64,000 nt of DNA. Source: Streptomyces sabulosicollis. Lineage in GTDB: Bacteria > Actinomycetota > Actinomycetes > Streptomycetales > Streptomycetaceae. Each line of letters begins with the position of its first letter. Position 1 is the first letter of the stretch. The translations under genes and the position numbers were made by a program. Shown one piece after another: positions 43,991 through 53,215 of the stretch. The stretch lies in contig NZ_JAEEAP010000001.1 of assembly GCF_016103465.1 (NCBI RefSeq), positions 21,895 to 85,894 of the forward strand, read 5' to 3'. The notes below the pieces were generated by a model that did not search any database, had not been told where the DNA came from, and was given only the letters and a program-made list of their open reading frames with translations.

Positions 43991-44230
43991 ATGATCTTCG
44001 GCATTGTTGGTATCTGTGTCGTGCTGGCCGTGCTGGCATTCCTGGTCCCACGCCTGTCCCGGCACCCTGAACGCGGTACCCAGCGCACCCTCGGCGCCGG
44101 GTCACGCGCCGGCGGCAAGGCCCCCGGCCTCCTGGGACGGATCCTCAGCAAGCCCTTCCGCAGTAGCTCCAGGGCAGTGGGCCGCAGTGGCTCCGCCGGG
44201 CGGCGGGCCCGAGGCCACATGCCGTTCTAG
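43991..44230 (+). CDS. small membrane protein (DUF6411-like)
   Basis: 79 residues from ATG 43991, with GAGGAG 9 nt upstream. One N-terminal membrane helix (MIFGIVGICVVLAVLAFLVP) then a basic, Ser/Gly-rich tail (GSRAGGKAPGLLGRIL, RSSSRAVGRSGSAGRRARG). I recall such short proteins as conserved in Streptomyces without a function. 114 bp after the AI-2E transporter, likely its own unit. Confidence 0.7.
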   Translation: MIFGIVGICVVLAVLAFLVPRLSRHPERGTQRTLGAGSRAGGKAPGLLGRILSKPFRSSSRAVGRSGSAGRRARGHMPF

Positions 44231-44253
44231 ACACCGGTCCAGTGCGGGTTGAC

Positions 44254-44276
44254 GTGGCCGCCGGCACGGCGGCCAC
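44254..44276. terminator. bidirectional terminator-like hairpin
   Basis: GTGGCCGCCG-GCA-CGGCGGCCAC is a perfect 10-bp stem with a 3-nt loop, midway between the convergent genes ending at 44230 and 44315. Confidence 0.65.
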
Positions 44277-44314
44277 ATCGCGCCCGTCCCCCGGTGAGTT
44301 GCGGGAGTGTGCGG

Positions 44315-44731
44315 TTACTGGACCCGGCCGCAGCCGTCGGTGATGCCGTCGTGCACGTTGCAGACGCGGAAGCGGACGTCGCGCACATTCGTATCGGCCA
44401 GGGAGAAGGTCGCGCTCTGGCCGGGGTTGATCGCCCTGTACCACTTCCAGCCGTGGTCCGTGGTGTTCGTCGTCGAACGCTGCAGGACGCCGGCCGTGAA
44501 GCCCCTGGGGCAGTTGGCCGGGTGACTGGTGAGTCGGATGGTGCCCCATGTGCGGTACAGGTCCTGGCCCGGATTGGTGAGTTCCCAGCCGTAGGTGCCG
44601 GACGCCGTGGTGCAGCCGCGATAGCTGGCACCGCTGATCGGCCCCTGCGCCGCGTTCGCGGTGGAGGGGAGCGCGCAAAGGCCCGTCACCACGGCTGCGG
44701 TCCCGATGATCTTTCCGATCCTGCGTGACAT
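44315..44731 (-). CDS. small secreted protein with four cysteines
   Basis: 138 residues from ATG 44731, SD GGGGGAAAG. Signal peptide: RRIGKIIGTAAVVTGLCALP then STANA. The mature part (GPISGASYRGCTTASGTYGW, GTIRLTSHPANCPRGF, RVCNVHDGITDGCGRV) has four Cys suited to two disulfides. I do not recognise a family. Stand-alone; could be a secreted effector, inhibitor or coat protein. Confidence 0.7.
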   Translation of the reverse strand: MSRRIGKIIGTAAVVTGLCALPSTANAAQGPISGASYRGCTTASGTYGWELTNPGQDLYRTWGTIRLTSHPANCPRGFTAGVLQRSTTNTTDHGWKWYRAINPGQSATFSLADTNVRDVRFRVCNVHDGITDGCGRVQ

Positions 44732-45058
44732 GTTCTTTCCCCCATGCGTTTCCGGGTAGTGGGTGGCCCGATTCGATCCGGGATGTGGATCGGCCGAGCT
44801 GTTCAGAGCTTGCGGTGGGGGCTGTCGGCAATCAACGGAAAGTCGCTGTCCCGGACATCCCAGCTCCCTGTCCGGCCTGGTCATGGGCTTGTCCGGATGT
44901 TCTGTCCGGGGCGAGTCCGGGACGACGGCGATTTCGCCGGGCTCGGCGTCCTGCTCGCAGACGTCACCTCACAGGAAGCGGAACGCCGGTGCGTGGGAGG
45001 GTTCCGTGGTGCCCTCGGCCCCGCCGACGCGGTGTACGGGATCCAGGTGGCGGTACCG
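44732..45058. other. gene-free stretch upstream of the small secreted protein
   Basis: 327 bp between two minus-strand genes. Open frames here have no recognisable similarity, and I see no clear dyad. It presumably holds the promoter of the secreted-protein gene. Confidence 0.3.
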
Positions 45059-45763
45059 TCACGGAGTGCGGAAGCCGCGAAAGGTCACGTGCTTCCGGCT
45101 CGCGAAGCCGAGCCGTTCGTACAGCGCGATCGCGCCGGAGTTCGTCTCGGCCACGTGCAGGAAGGGGCGTTCGTTCCGGGCCAGGATGTGTGCGGCGAGG
45201 GTACTGACCAGGCGGGCGGCGTGGCCTCGCCCGCGTGCCTCGGGGGCCGTGCAGACGGCGCTGATCTCGGTCCATCCCGGGGGCCGCAGCCGTTCGCCCG
45301 CCATGGCCACCAGTCTGCCGCCGTCGCGGATGCCGAGGTAGGTGCCGAATTCGAGGGTGCGCGGCCAGAACGGTCCCGGTTGGGTCCGTGCGACCAGGTC
45401 GAGCATCTGGGGCACATCGGCCGCGCCCAGTTCGACGACGTCGGTGGCGGTCGCGGCACGAGACTGGTCGGGGTGGTTGCCGCCGGGCCAGATCATCTGG
45501 CGGCCCTCGAGGACGAAAACCGGCTCCCACTCGGGAGGAGGAGCCGCCCGGCAGCTGAACATGTCGGCGAACGCGTCCCGTCCGAGGAGCCGCGCGAGAC
45601 CGGCCCAGTCCGCCGCGTCCGCGTCGGCGGGCACCGCCGAGAAGGTCGCGACTCCCGGCAGGTAGGTGGCGGCCCGGCCGAGCCGGCGCCCGAGATCCGC
45701 GTGCCGGCCGCGCAGCGACTCGCCCACCGGGTCGTCGAGTACCGCGGTGCCACCGCTCGTCAT
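45059..45763 (-). CDS. GNAT-family N-acetyltransferase
   Basis: 234 residues from ATG 45763. The acetyl-CoA site is AVCTAPEARGRGHAARLVST (R/Q-x-x-G-x-G/A), followed by ILARNERPFLHVAETNSGAI and ALYERLGFASRKHVTFRGF. The N-terminal 100 residues are a divergent GNAT-like half with MIWPGGNHP, so this is a two-domain GNAT of the predicted FR47-like type. Substrate unknown. Confidence 0.85.
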   Translation of the reverse strand: MTSGGTAVLDDPVGESLRGRHADLGRRLGRAATYLPGVATFSAVPADADAADWAGLARLLGRDAFADMFSCRAAPPPEWEPVFVLEGRQMIWPGGNHPDQSRAATATDVVELGAADVPQMLDLVARTQPGPFWPRTLEFGTYLGIRDGGRLVAMAGERLRPPGWTEISAVCTAPEARGRGHAARLVSTLAAHILARNERPFLHVAETNSGAIALYERLGFASRKHVTFRGFRTP

Positions 45764-45893
45764 CGTGCTGTGCCTTCCCACTGTGCGCGGTCGGCCGAGC
45801 GGCGCGATACCGCCCGGGCCATTCCCCGGTCCGGATTCCTGCCGACACGTCCGCTCATGGCGCCGCATCGGGGTGAGGGAACCATAACCGCCC

Positions 45894-45925
45894 CCGCCCC
45901 GCCCCTTCGCAAGGGGGCGGGGCGG
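45894..45925. terminator. strong GC hairpin upstream of the GNAT gene
   Basis: Arms 45894-45907 (CCGCCCCGCCCCTT) and 45911-45925 pair over 14 bp with one bulged G and a CGC loop. It lies between two minus-strand genes and could terminate transcription from the SDR at 46065. Confidence 0.5.
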
Positions 45926-45973
45926 ACGCCCTCGGCCTCTCTACGGATCGGATCACCCGGCACGTCGTACCTG

Positions 45974-46005
45974 GTCGACTAGTCGACTGGTCGACTGGTC
46001 GAGCT
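45974..46005. repeat. 8-bp GTCGACTR repeat with embedded palindrome
   Basis: GTCGACTA, GTCGACTG, GTCGACTG and GTCGAGCT follow one another. The first two create the perfect palindrome GTCGACTAGTCGAC (45974-45987). Between the SDR stop and the GNAT promoter; could be an operator or slippage. Confidence 0.6.
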
Positions 46006-46064
46006 GGGACGCCGCCCCGTCCCGGAATGGCGCCCCCATCCGAACGGCGTTCACGCGGGCGTCG

Positions 46065-46799
46065 TCACAATTGGGTCCCGCCACCGTCCACCGCGAGCTC
46101 GGCGCCGGTGGTGTAGGTCGCGTCGAAGGCGAAGAAGACGGCAGCACGCGCGACCTCCTCCGGATTCCCTATACGCAGCATCGGAATCTGGGCGGCGAAA
46201 CCAGCCAGCATTTCATCCGCCACCTCTGCGGGCAGGTTCTTGTGCAGAATGCCTGTGTCGATCGGCCCCGGGCTCACCGCGTTGACGCGTACGCCGCGCG
46301 GCAGCAGTTCGCGGGCCCAGGTTCGCGTCATCGACCGGAGGGCCGCCTTGCTCGCCGCGTAGACACTATGGTCCAGCTGCCCCAGCACATTCGAGATCGA
46401 GGTGGTCAGCACCACGCCGCTGCCCTCGGCAAGCAGCGGCAGCAGCCGCTGCAAGGTGAAGTAGGGCCCCTTGGTGTTGGCCGCGAAGACGGCATCGTAC
46501 GTCTGCTCGGTCGTCGCCTCGAACGACACCGAATCGGTGATGCCCGCATTCAGGAACACCGCGTCCAGTCGGCCGAACGCCTCCTCGGCCTTCCCCGCCA
46601 GGGCGTCGATGTCGGCTTTCGACGTGGCGTCGCTGCGCACCGCGACCAGCCCCTCTTCGCGCGCCGCTTCGAGCGCGGCTTCCTTGCGCCCCGTGACCAT
46701 CACGCGAGCACCCCCGGCCGCCAGCAGACGTGCGATCGACAGGCCGATTCCGCTACTGCCACCGGTGACGAGGGCGCGCTTTCCGTTGTACTTTTCCAT
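46065..46799 (-). CDS. short-chain dehydrogenase/reductase
   Basis: 244 residues from ATG 46799 (MEKYNGKRALVTGGSSGIGL). TGGSSGIG cofactor motif, LNAGITD in place of NNAG, and YAASKAALRSM with the Tyr/Lys pair; ends AELAVDGGGTQL. Many close relatives are LysR-controlled in actinomycetes, as here, where a LysR gene is divergent with a dyad between. NAD(P)-dependent redox of an unknown substrate. Confidence 0.92.
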   Translation of the reverse strand: MEKYNGKRALVTGGSSGIGLSIARLLAAGGARVMVTGRKEAALEAAREEGLVAVRSDATSKADIDALAGKAEEAFGRLDAVFLNAGITDSVSFEATTEQTYDAVFAANTKGPYFTLQRLLPLLAEGSGVVLTTSISNVLGQLDHSVYAASKAALRSMTRTWARELLPRGVRVNAVSPGPIDTGILHKNLPAEVADEMLAGFAAQIPMLRIGNPEEVARAAVFFAFDATYTTGAELAVDGGGTQL

Positions 46800-46855
46800 G
46801 CCTCGATTCAAATCCCGGACCGGTGACGGCGTCCAAGACCCAATCCGCAACCCGT

Positions 46856-46872
46856 CATGCGCTGCTTGCATG
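46856..46872. promoter_or_regulatory. LysR box between SDR and LysR genes
   Basis: CATGC-GCTGCTT-GCATG is a perfect 5-7-5 inverted repeat that contains the T-N11-A pattern of LysR-type binding sites, 17 bp before the LysR start and 57 bp from the SDR start. Confidence 0.6.
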
Positions 46873-46888
46873 TTGGTACGCTCAAAGC

Positions 46889-47806
46889 GTGCGCGTTCCC
46901 GGATCCGACCTCGACCTGCGGCTTGTCGGCTACTTCACGGTCGTCGCAGAGCACGCCAACTTCAGCCGCGCCGCCGCGGTGCTGCACGTCGCGCAGCCGT
47001 CCCTGAGCCGCCAGATCCAGCGCCTCGAGGAACATCTGGGCGTGCGCCTCTTCGACCGCACCCCACAGGGCAGCCGGCTCACGGAGGCCGGTCGCGCCTT
47101 TCTGCCGCAGGCTCAGGCGCTGCTCCAGGCGGCCCATCAAGCCGAGCTCACCGCCCGCGAAGGCGCCACCCCGCGTGAGTTCACCATCGGGTACGTCGAG
47201 GACCTGGTCATCACTGACGCCGTACGCCGGCTGCGGCATCGGCACCCCACGGCTCGCATCCGCACCCGCCACCTGGAGTGGAACGACGCCCACGCCCTCA
47301 CTGACCGCCGCGTGGACGCCCTGGTCGCCCGCGCCCCACTGCCCTTCCCCACCGATCGCCTGCGCCTCACCGACCTGTGGACCGAGCCACGGGTTCTGGT
47401 CGTCTCCACAGACCACCGCCTGGCCGGAAAGGAGTCGGTCACCGTCGACGACCTCAGCGGAGAAGCGTTGCCGCGATGCCCGAGCGCGGTAGCGCAGTGG
47501 AGCGATTTCGCCCGCCTGGAGCCGCGCCCGGATGGCGTTCCGGCTCGCAGCGCGCCGATCGACTACGAATCGTTCGAGGACAAGCTCGACCTTGTGGCCG
47601 AGGACCGGACGGTACTGATTCTGGCCGCCGGTGACCGGCGGCCCCAACTGCGCCCCGACCTGACCACCGTGCCCATCGAGGGCATCGACCCGGTCCGCGT
47701 CGTCCTGGCAACCCGCTCGGCCGAGGCCAACCCTCTGATCAACGATTTCCTGGACGCCTGGGCATCCGACACACCCGCTCCCCGTCTGCGGATGCCGTCA
47801 AGGTGA
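46889..47806 (+). CDS. LysR-family regulator
   Basis: 305 residues from GTG 46889. DLRLVGYFTVVAEHANFSRA, AAVLHVAQPSLSRQIQRLEE and HLGVRLFDRTPQGSRLTEAG form the helix-turn-helix domain; a substrate-binding-like domain follows (EFTIGYVEDLVITDAVRRLR). It is divergent from the SDR and probably governs it through the 17-bp box just upstream. Confidence 0.92.
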   Translation: MRVPGSDLDLRLVGYFTVVAEHANFSRAAAVLHVAQPSLSRQIQRLEEHLGVRLFDRTPQGSRLTEAGRAFLPQAQALLQAAHQAELTAREGATPREFTIGYVEDLVITDAVRRLRHRHPTARIRTRHLEWNDAHALTDRRVDALVARAPLPFPTDRLRLTDLWTEPRVLVVSTDHRLAGKESVTVDDLSGEALPRCPSAVAQWSDFARLEPRPDGVPARSAPIDYESFEDKLDLVAEDRTVLILAAGDRRPQLRPDLTTVPIEGIDPVRVVLATRSAEANPLINDFLDAWASDTPAPRLRMPSR

Positions 47807-47984
47807 CGTACCAGCGGGGCCGGTCGCAGTGACGAGTCCCGATGCGTAGGCGCTGATGGCCCGGTGCGCACGGCCGCGCGCTTCCAGCAGCACGAGCCTG
47901 CCGACGACGGTGGCGCCGACGGGGTCGGCCCGTGCGCCATGCGGCCAGGCCCAGCGGTAGGTCGACGAGCCTCGGGAGTGATCG

Positions 47985-48863
47985 ATGAAGGCATTCCGGT
48001 ACGTGGCGAAGGGCGCCCCGCTGCAGAGTGCCGAACTGCCGGACCCGGTGGCCGGAGCGGGCTGGGTCGTGGTGGACGTCGAGGCCGCCGGGCTGTGCCA
48101 CTCGGACGTCCATATGATCGACGGGCTGATCGAGCCCATCTGCCCACCGCCCTTCACCTTCGGTCACGAGGTCGCGGGCACCGTCTCCGCCCTCGGCGAG
48201 GGCGTGGAGGGCTATGCGACAGGCGACCGCGTGGCCGTCGCGATCATCGCCCACCCGCAGGTCCAGGCGTCCTACGCGCCGGGCATCGGCGTCGATGGCG
48301 GCTATGCCGAGCGCCTGGTGGCCCATGCCTCCACCCTCGTCCCCCTGCCCGACAACGTCTCCACCGTCCATGCGGCCGTCGCCACGGACTCCGTCGTCAC
48401 CGCCTACCACGCGGTCCGCACCGAGGCCCAGGCCAAATTCTACGGCGTGGACATCAGCCCCGACACCTTCGAAGCGGCCCACGCGGCGGGCGCCCGCGCA
48501 TGTTTCACCGACACCGCCGCGCTGGCGGACCTGCGGCCCGACGCCATCATCGACTTCGCGGGCGTGGGCTCCACCACGTCCGACGCGATCGACGCCGTAC
48601 GCCGCCACGGCCGCGTGGTCCTGGTCGGCCTCGGCGCCAGGACCACGACCTTCACAGGCGGCAGCCTCATCCGCAAGAGCGTGCAGCTGCGCGGCTCCTA
48701 CGGCGCCAGCAAGGACGAATACCGCCAGGTCCTGGACTTCATCGCGGACGGCAGGATCGAACCGGTCGTGGAGGAGATCCCCTTCGCCGACCTCAACCAG
48801 GGCCTGGACCGGCTCCGTCACGGGAAGGTCCGCGGCCGCCTGGTCACCCGCCCGAGGGGGTGA
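47985..48863 (+). CDS. zinc alcohol dehydrogenase with an internal deletion of the nucleotide-binding motif
   Basis: 292 residues from ATG 47985, SD GGGAG. The N-terminal GroES-like domain is good (GLCHSDVHM, FGHEVAG). In relatives, VVTAYHAVRTEAQ is followed by about 25-30 residues holding the GLGGLG NAD motif, then a VYGVDIS segment. Here TEAQ joins directly to AKFYGVDISPDTFEAAHAAG. The frame is kept but the Rossmann glycine motif is gone, so cofactor binding should fail. Otherwise well preserved to the C-terminus (RGRLVTRPRG). Probably non-functional or repurposed. Confidence 0.75.
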   Translation: MKAFRYVAKGAPLQSAELPDPVAGAGWVVVDVEAAGLCHSDVHMIDGLIEPICPPPFTFGHEVAGTVSALGEGVEGYATGDRVAVAIIAHPQVQASYAPGIGVDGGYAERLVAHASTLVPLPDNVSTVHAAVATDSVVTAYHAVRTEAQAKFYGVDISPDTFEAAHAAGARACFTDTAALADLRPDAIIDFAGVGSTTSDAIDAVRRHGRVVLVGLGARTTTFTGGSLIRKSVQLRGSYGASKDEYRQVLDFIADGRIEPVVEEIPFADLNQGLDRLRHGKVRGRLVTRPRG

Positions 48864-48909
48864 CTCCGACCTCGTCCGCGGCCACTCTCTTCCAGGGCGC
48901 CGCTCCCGG

Positions 48910-49347
48910 TCACGCGGAGCGGGAGAGCTGTTCGCGCACCCATGCGGGATCGGGGTTGGTGTGCGACCGGCCTGCCACGACGACGGTCGGAACGGTCTCG
49001 TTGCCGTCGTTGGCCGCCCTCACCGCCGCCGCTCCAGCCGGATCGCGCCAGATGTTGACCCAGTGCGCCTGGCGGGCGCCGCGGCCCAGCCGGATGCGCA
49101 GGCGGAGGCAGTACGTGCAGCCCGGCCGCCAGAAGACGACTGGACGGCCGTCGGCCGCGCTGCGTCGTTGTGCCTCCAGCGCGCTGACCGACCTCGGGAA
49201 GATCAGGGGCGAGTTCGCGGCTGCGAGCAGCAGGAACACCAGCATGAGTGCTGCGGCCGCGCCGGCGTTTCCACCGGAGTTCAGCCCGGTGGCAAGGACC
49301 GAGCCGCAGAGCACCAGGACTACGGGCAGGATCCAAGCGCGCGTCAT
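48910..49347 (-). CDS. membrane-anchored glutaredoxin/mycoredoxin-like protein
   Basis: 145 residues from ATG 49347. Two hydrophobic segments (ILPVVLVLCGSVLATGL and AAAALMLVFLLLAAANSPLI) precede a thioredoxin-fold domain: GRPVVFWRPGCTYCLRLRI with the CxxC site, and NETVPTVVVAGRSHTNPDP with the cis-Pro. Mycoredoxins reduce mycothiol mixed disulfides in actinomycetes. Stand-alone; SD weak. Confidence 0.82.
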   Translation of the reverse strand: MTRAWILPVVLVLCGSVLATGLNSGGNAGAAAALMLVFLLLAAANSPLIFPRSVSALEAQRRSAADGRPVVFWRPGCTYCLRLRIRLGRGARQAHWVNIWRDPAGAAAVRAANDGNETVPTVVVAGRSHTNPDPAWVREQLSRSA

Positions 49348-49449
49348 AGCGGCCAAGGGTATCGGTGCGTCGGGCCCCGCCCTCGCGGGATACGGCCTCA
49401 GCGCCTGGCCGGGCCTTGTGGTCGGCTTTCCGGGAGTGGCTGCGGCTCG

Positions 49450-49560
49450 TCCGACGTCCCGCTGCACGACGGGCAGGGCCACCGTCACCACCAGACCGTC
49501 GAAGACGACGAGGAAGTTGGTGACGGCCAGCAGCGCGGTCAGCGGGCGCGCCCTGGAGTC
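49450..49560 (-). pseudogene. MFS transporter first-helix fragment
   Basis: The minus frame LTALLAVTNFLVVFDGLVVT then VALPVVQRDVG is the conserved first membrane helix and D-x-x-V-V-x-x-A-L-P-x-I pattern of DHA2-type drug exporters. It ends after about 30 codons. A scrap only; 49561-49821 holds nothing else I recognise. Confidence 0.5.
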
Positions 49561-49821
49561 TCCGGCTCCCGGCTCCGGACGGGCTCGCCGGCCGAACGCC
49601 GACCCGGGTAAGCCATCCCTCGCTCCGGCCACCGGCCGCCCTCCCGCCTCTTGTCCGGCGCGCCGCCCGCGAGGTGATCGGGTGGCGGCACGCCGACCGT
49701 GCGGCGGCCGTGTCGACGGCGCCCAGAGCGCCGAGAATGCGGACCCCGCGCACTGAGGTGGCGGACGCCGCGGACGGTCGGATGCACCGTCGCGGAGCGG
49801 GACAGTCGGTCGGATCCCGTT

Positions 49822-50487
49822 TCAGATCGCGGCGCGAATGGCCCGTTCGAAGCCCTCGACGTGACGGTGGGCGAGCCGTGCCGCCTTGTCGGGGTCACCG
49901 GCGACGACGGCCTCGATCAGCGGCCCGTGCTCTCCGACGTGACCGGCCATGTCGGACAGGCGGTCGATGAACAGGCACCAGATGCGGGTCGCCAGGTTGT
50001 CGTGGCGGACGAGCGTGTCCTCCAGGTACGGGTTGTGCGTGGCGGCGTAGATGGCGCGGTGGACCTGGAGGTCCAGGCGCATCAGCTCGGCGGCCTCACG
50101 CCGAGGGGAATCCGCGCCTTCCAGCTCCCGCAGGGCGGCCGTCAGGGCCGCACGGTCCGCGGCGGTGGCGCGCCGCGCGGCCAGGGCGGCGGCCAGCGGC
50201 TCCAACTCCTGGCGCACCTCGGAGATATGGGCCAGGTCGGTGATGTTGACGTCGGTGGCGAAGGTGCCGCGCCGGGGGTAGGTCGTGATCAGGCGCTCGT
50301 ACTGGAGCCGCTTGAGCGCCTCGCGCACGGGCGTGCGCCCGACGCCGAGGGACTGCGCCAGCTGGTCTTCGTTGATCGGCGCGCCCGGGCGGATCTCGAG
50401 CATGACGAGCCGGTCGCGGATGGCGCGGTAGGCGCGCTCGGCGAGGGACAGCTCCTCGCCCGCGGGTTCGGTCGCCACCTGCTGCAT
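49822..50487 (-). CDS. GntR-family regulator, FCD subfamily
   Basis: 221 residues. [40 protein letters not shown] and [14 protein letters not shown] form the GntR winged helix. The all-helical FCD domain ([40 protein letters not shown] with HRH) carries the usual metal/ligand histidines. It is divergent from glyA-soxBDAG, with CTGATATATCAG between, so it most likely controls sarcosine catabolism. Confidence 0.93.
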   Translation of the reverse strand: MQQVATEPAGEELSLAERAYRAIRDRLVMLEIRPGAPINEDQLAQSLGVGRTPVREALKRLQYERLITTYPRRGTFATDVNITDLAHISEVRQELEPLAAALAARRATAADRAALTAALRELEGADSPRREAAELMRLDLQVHRAIYAATHNPYLEDTLVRHDNLATRIWCLFIDRLSDMAGHVGEHGPLIEAVVAGDPDKAARLAHRHVEGFERAIRAAI

Positions 50488-50536
50488 GAATGCCCCCTTG
50501 ACCTGTGTCGCGAGCTCTCATACCTTACCGCAGAGG

Positions 50537-50548
50537 CTGATATATCAG
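50537..50548. promoter_or_regulatory. GntR/FCD operator upstream of glyA-soxBDAG
   Basis: CTGATATATCAG is a perfect 12-bp palindrome between the GntR start (50487) and the glyA start (50583), an AT-rich island in GC-rich DNA, as expected for FCD-type operators. Confidence 0.65.
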
Positions 50549-50582
50549 TTGCCCATTAGTTGGCTGTCAGGATGGTGCACAG

Positions 50583-51899
50583 ATGGCAATCCACCCGTCG
50601 ATCAGCACGTTCGCCTCCCCCCTCGCCCTGACGCTCAGCGAACTCGACCCGGACGTGGCCGCAGCGGTGGAGGCCGAACTGCACCGCCAGCGGTCCACGC
50701 TCGAGATGATCGCCTCGGAGAACTTCGCCCCGGCGGCGGTCATGGAGGCCCAGGGCTCGGTCCTGACCAACAAGTACGCCGAGGGCTACCCCGGCCGCCG
50801 CTACTACGGCGGCTGCGAGCACGTCGACGTGGTCGAGCGGATCGCCATCGACCGGGTGAAGGCGCTCTTCGGCGCCGAGGCGGCGAACGTCCAGCCGCAC
50901 TCGGGCGCCCAGGCCAACGCGGCCGCGATGTTCGCCCTGCTCTCCCCCGGCGACACCATCCTGGGCCTGGACCTCGCACACGGCGGCCATCTGACCCACG
51001 GCATGAAGATCAACTTCTCCGGCAGGCTGTACGACGTCGTGCCGTACCACGTGCGCGAGTCCGATCTGCGCATCGACATGGACGAGGTCGAGCGGCTCGC
51101 GCTCGCGCACCGGCCCAAGATGATCGTCGCGGGCTGGTCGGCCTACCCCCGCCGACTGGACTTCGCCGCGTTCCGGCGGATCGCCGACGCGGTGGGCGCG
51201 TACCTGATGGTGGACATGGCGCACTTCGCCGGGCTGGTGGCCGCGGGCCTCCACCCCAGCCCGGTGCCGTACGCCGACGTCGTGACGACCACCACGCACA
51301 AGACCCTCGGCGGCCCGCGCGGCGGGGTGATCCTCAGCCGCGCCGACCTGGCCAAGAGGATCAACTCCGCGGTCTTCCCGGGCCAGCAGGGCGGCCCGCT
51401 GGAGCATGTCATCGCGGCGAAGGCGGTGGCCTTCAAGGTGGCGGCGGGCGAGGAGTTCAAGGAGCGGCAACGGCGCACCCTGGACGGCGCCCGCATCCTC
51501 GCCGGACGGCTGCTGGCCGACGATGTGGCCGAGGCCGGGATCACGGTGCTCACCGGCGGCACCGAAGTCCATCTGGTCCTCGTCGACCTGCGCGCCTCCG
51601 CGCTCGACGGGCAGCAGGCGGAGGACCGGCTGCACCGCGTCGGCATCACCGTCAACCGCAACGCGGTGCCGTTCGACCCCCGCCCGCCGATGGTCTCCTC
51701 GGGGCTGCGGATCGGCACTCCGGCCCTGGCCACCCGCGGCTTCGGCGAGGCGGAGTTCCGGGAGGTCGCCGACATCATCGCCCAGGCCCTCAAGGACGAG
51801 CGGCTCGACGACGAGCGCGCGGGCCTGCTGCGCGACCGGGTCGAGAAGCTCGCCTCCGCCTTCCCCCTCTACCCCTGCCCGAACGGAGACGCGGCATGA
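50583..51899 (+). CDS. glyA: serine hydroxymethyltransferase
   Basis: 438 residues. [60 protein letters not shown] and the PLP-lysine motif [16 protein letters not shown] (Lys240) are complete. It interconverts glycine plus methylene-THF and serine plus THF. Heading the sox operon, it consumes the glycine and methylene-THF produced by sarcosine oxidase. Probably a second, catabolic copy distinct from the housekeeping gene (inference). Confidence 0.95.
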   Translation: MAIHPSISTFASPLALTLSELDPDVAAAVEAELHRQRSTLEMIASENFAPAAVMEAQGSVLTNKYAEGYPGRRYYGGCEHVDVVERIAIDRVKALFGAEAANVQPHSGAQANAAAMFALLSPGDTILGLDLAHGGHLTHGMKINFSGRLYDVVPYHVRESDLRIDMDEVERLALAHRPKMIVAGWSAYPRRLDFAAFRRIADAVGAYLMVDMAHFAGLVAAGLHPSPVPYADVVTTTTHKTLGGPRGGVILSRADLAKRINSAVFPGQQGGPLEHVIAAKAVAFKVAAGEEFKERQRRTLDGARILAGRLLADDVAEAGITVLTGGTEVHLVLVDLRASALDGQQAEDRLHRVGITVNRNAVPFDPRPPMVSSGLRIGTPALATRGFGEAEFREVADIIAQALKDERLDDERAGLLRDRVEKLASAFPLYPCPNGDAA

Positions 51900-53116
51900 C
51901 CGCCCAGCCGCTGCCGGAGCACCCGGACTTCCTCTGGCGCAACCCCGAGCCGCGCTCCTCGTACGACGTCGTCATCGTCGGCGCGGGCGGCCACGGCCTG
52001 GCCACCGCCTACTACCTCGCGAAGAACCACGGCATCACCGACGTCGCGGTCCTGGAGAAGGGCTGGCTGGCCGGCGGCAACATGGCACGCAACACCACGA
52101 TCATCCGCTCCAACTACCTCTGGGACGAGAGCGCGGCGATCTACGAGCACGCGCTCAAGCTGTGGGAGGGGCTGCCGGAGGAGCTGGACTACGACTTCCT
52201 GTTCAGCCAGCGCGGCGTCCTCAACCTCGCGCACACCCTCCAGGACGTCCGCGAGAGCGTGCGCCGGGTGGGCGCCAACCGCCTGGGCGGCGTCGACGCC
52301 CAGTGGCTGGAGCCGGACGAGGTGGCCGAGGTATGCCCCATCCTCAACGTCTCGCCCCGCACCCGGTATCCGGTCCTCGGCGCCACCTTCCAGCCGCGGG
52401 CCGGTATCGCCAAGCACGACCACGTCGCCTGGGCGCTGGCGCGCCGGGCCGACGAGATGGGAGTGGACCTGATCCAGGGGTGCGAGGTCACCGGCTTCCT
52501 CAAGGACGGCGACCGGGTGGTGGGAGTCGAGACCAGCCGTGGCCGCATCCGCGCCGGACGGGTCGGCCTCGCGGCCGCCGGGCACAGCAGCGTACTGGCC
52601 GAGCTGGCCGGTTTCCGGCTGCCGGTGCAGTCCCATCCGCTCCAGGCGCTGGTCTCCGAACTGCACGAGCCGGTGCACCCGACCGTGGTCATGTCCAACC
52701 ACGTGCACGTCTACGTCTCCCAGGCGCACAAGGGCGAGCTGGTGCTGGGCGCGGGCGTCGACTCGTACAACGGCTACGGGCAGCGCGGCTCCTTCCACGT
52801 CATCGAGCAGCAGATGGCCGCCGCCGTCGAGCTGTTCCCCGTCTTCGCCCGCGCGCACGTGCTGCGGACCTGGGGCGGCATCGTCGACGTCACCCCGGAC
52901 GCCTCCCCCATCATCGGCACCACCCCCGTCGAGAACCTCTTCGTCAACTGCGGCTGGGGCACCGGCGGGTTCAAGGCCACCCCGGCCGCCGGCTGGACCT
53001 TCGCACACACCGTCGCCACGGGCGAGCCGCATCCGCTGAACGCGCCCTTCGCCCTCGAGCGCTTCGCGACGGGTGCGTTGATCGACGAACACGGCGCCGC
53101 CGCCGTGGCCCACTGA
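51896..53116 (+). CDS. soxB: heterotetrameric sarcosine oxidase, beta subunit
   Basis: 406 residues; ATG 51896 overlaps the glyA stop by 4 bp. The FAD motif is [40 protein letters not shown] is SoxB-typical, and [20 protein letters not shown] holds the His expected for covalent FMN. SoxB carries the amine-oxidising site that converts sarcosine to glycine. Ends with [20 protein letters not shown], a conserved tail. Confidence 0.96.
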   Translation: MTAQPLPEHPDFLWRNPEPRSSYDVVIVGAGGHGLATAYYLAKNHGITDVAVLEKGWLAGGNMARNTTIIRSNYLWDESAAIYEHALKLWEGLPEELDYDFLFSQRGVLNLAHTLQDVRESVRRVGANRLGGVDAQWLEPDEVAEVCPILNVSPRTRYPVLGATFQPRAGIAKHDHVAWALARRADEMGVDLIQGCEVTGFLKDGDRVVGVETSRGRIRAGRVGLAAAGHSSVLAELAGFRLPVQSHPLQALVSELHEPVHPTVVMSNHVHVYVSQAHKGELVLGAGVDSYNGYGQRGSFHVIEQQMAAAVELFPVFARAHVLRTWGGIVDVTPDASPIIGTTPVENLFVNCGWGTGGFKATPAAGWTFAHTVATGEPHPLNAPFALERFATGALIDEHGAAAVAH

Positions 53117-53210
53117 GAAGACGGCCGAGAGCCCCGCGGAGTCCGCCGAGAGCCCGCTGAGAGCCCTGCGGAGCCCACCAAGAACCCGCTGAGAGCCCGC
53201 TGAGAGAAGG
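53117..53210. repeat. degenerate 11-bp repeats in the soxB-soxD spacer
   Basis: The spacer is built of diverged units close to GCTGAGAGCCC (e.g. near 53156 and twice near 53188-53205), ending in GAGAAGG, the soxD ribosome-binding site. The spacing to soxB is unusually long for this operon. Confidence 0.6.
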
Positions 53211-53215
53211 ACACC

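Noticed and set aside
47798-47970. Minus-strand C-terminal-like tail (AISAYASGLVTATGPAGTSP)
   Set aside because: It looks like the end of a protein, but I cannot name a family and it overlaps the LysR 3' end, so no feature is called.
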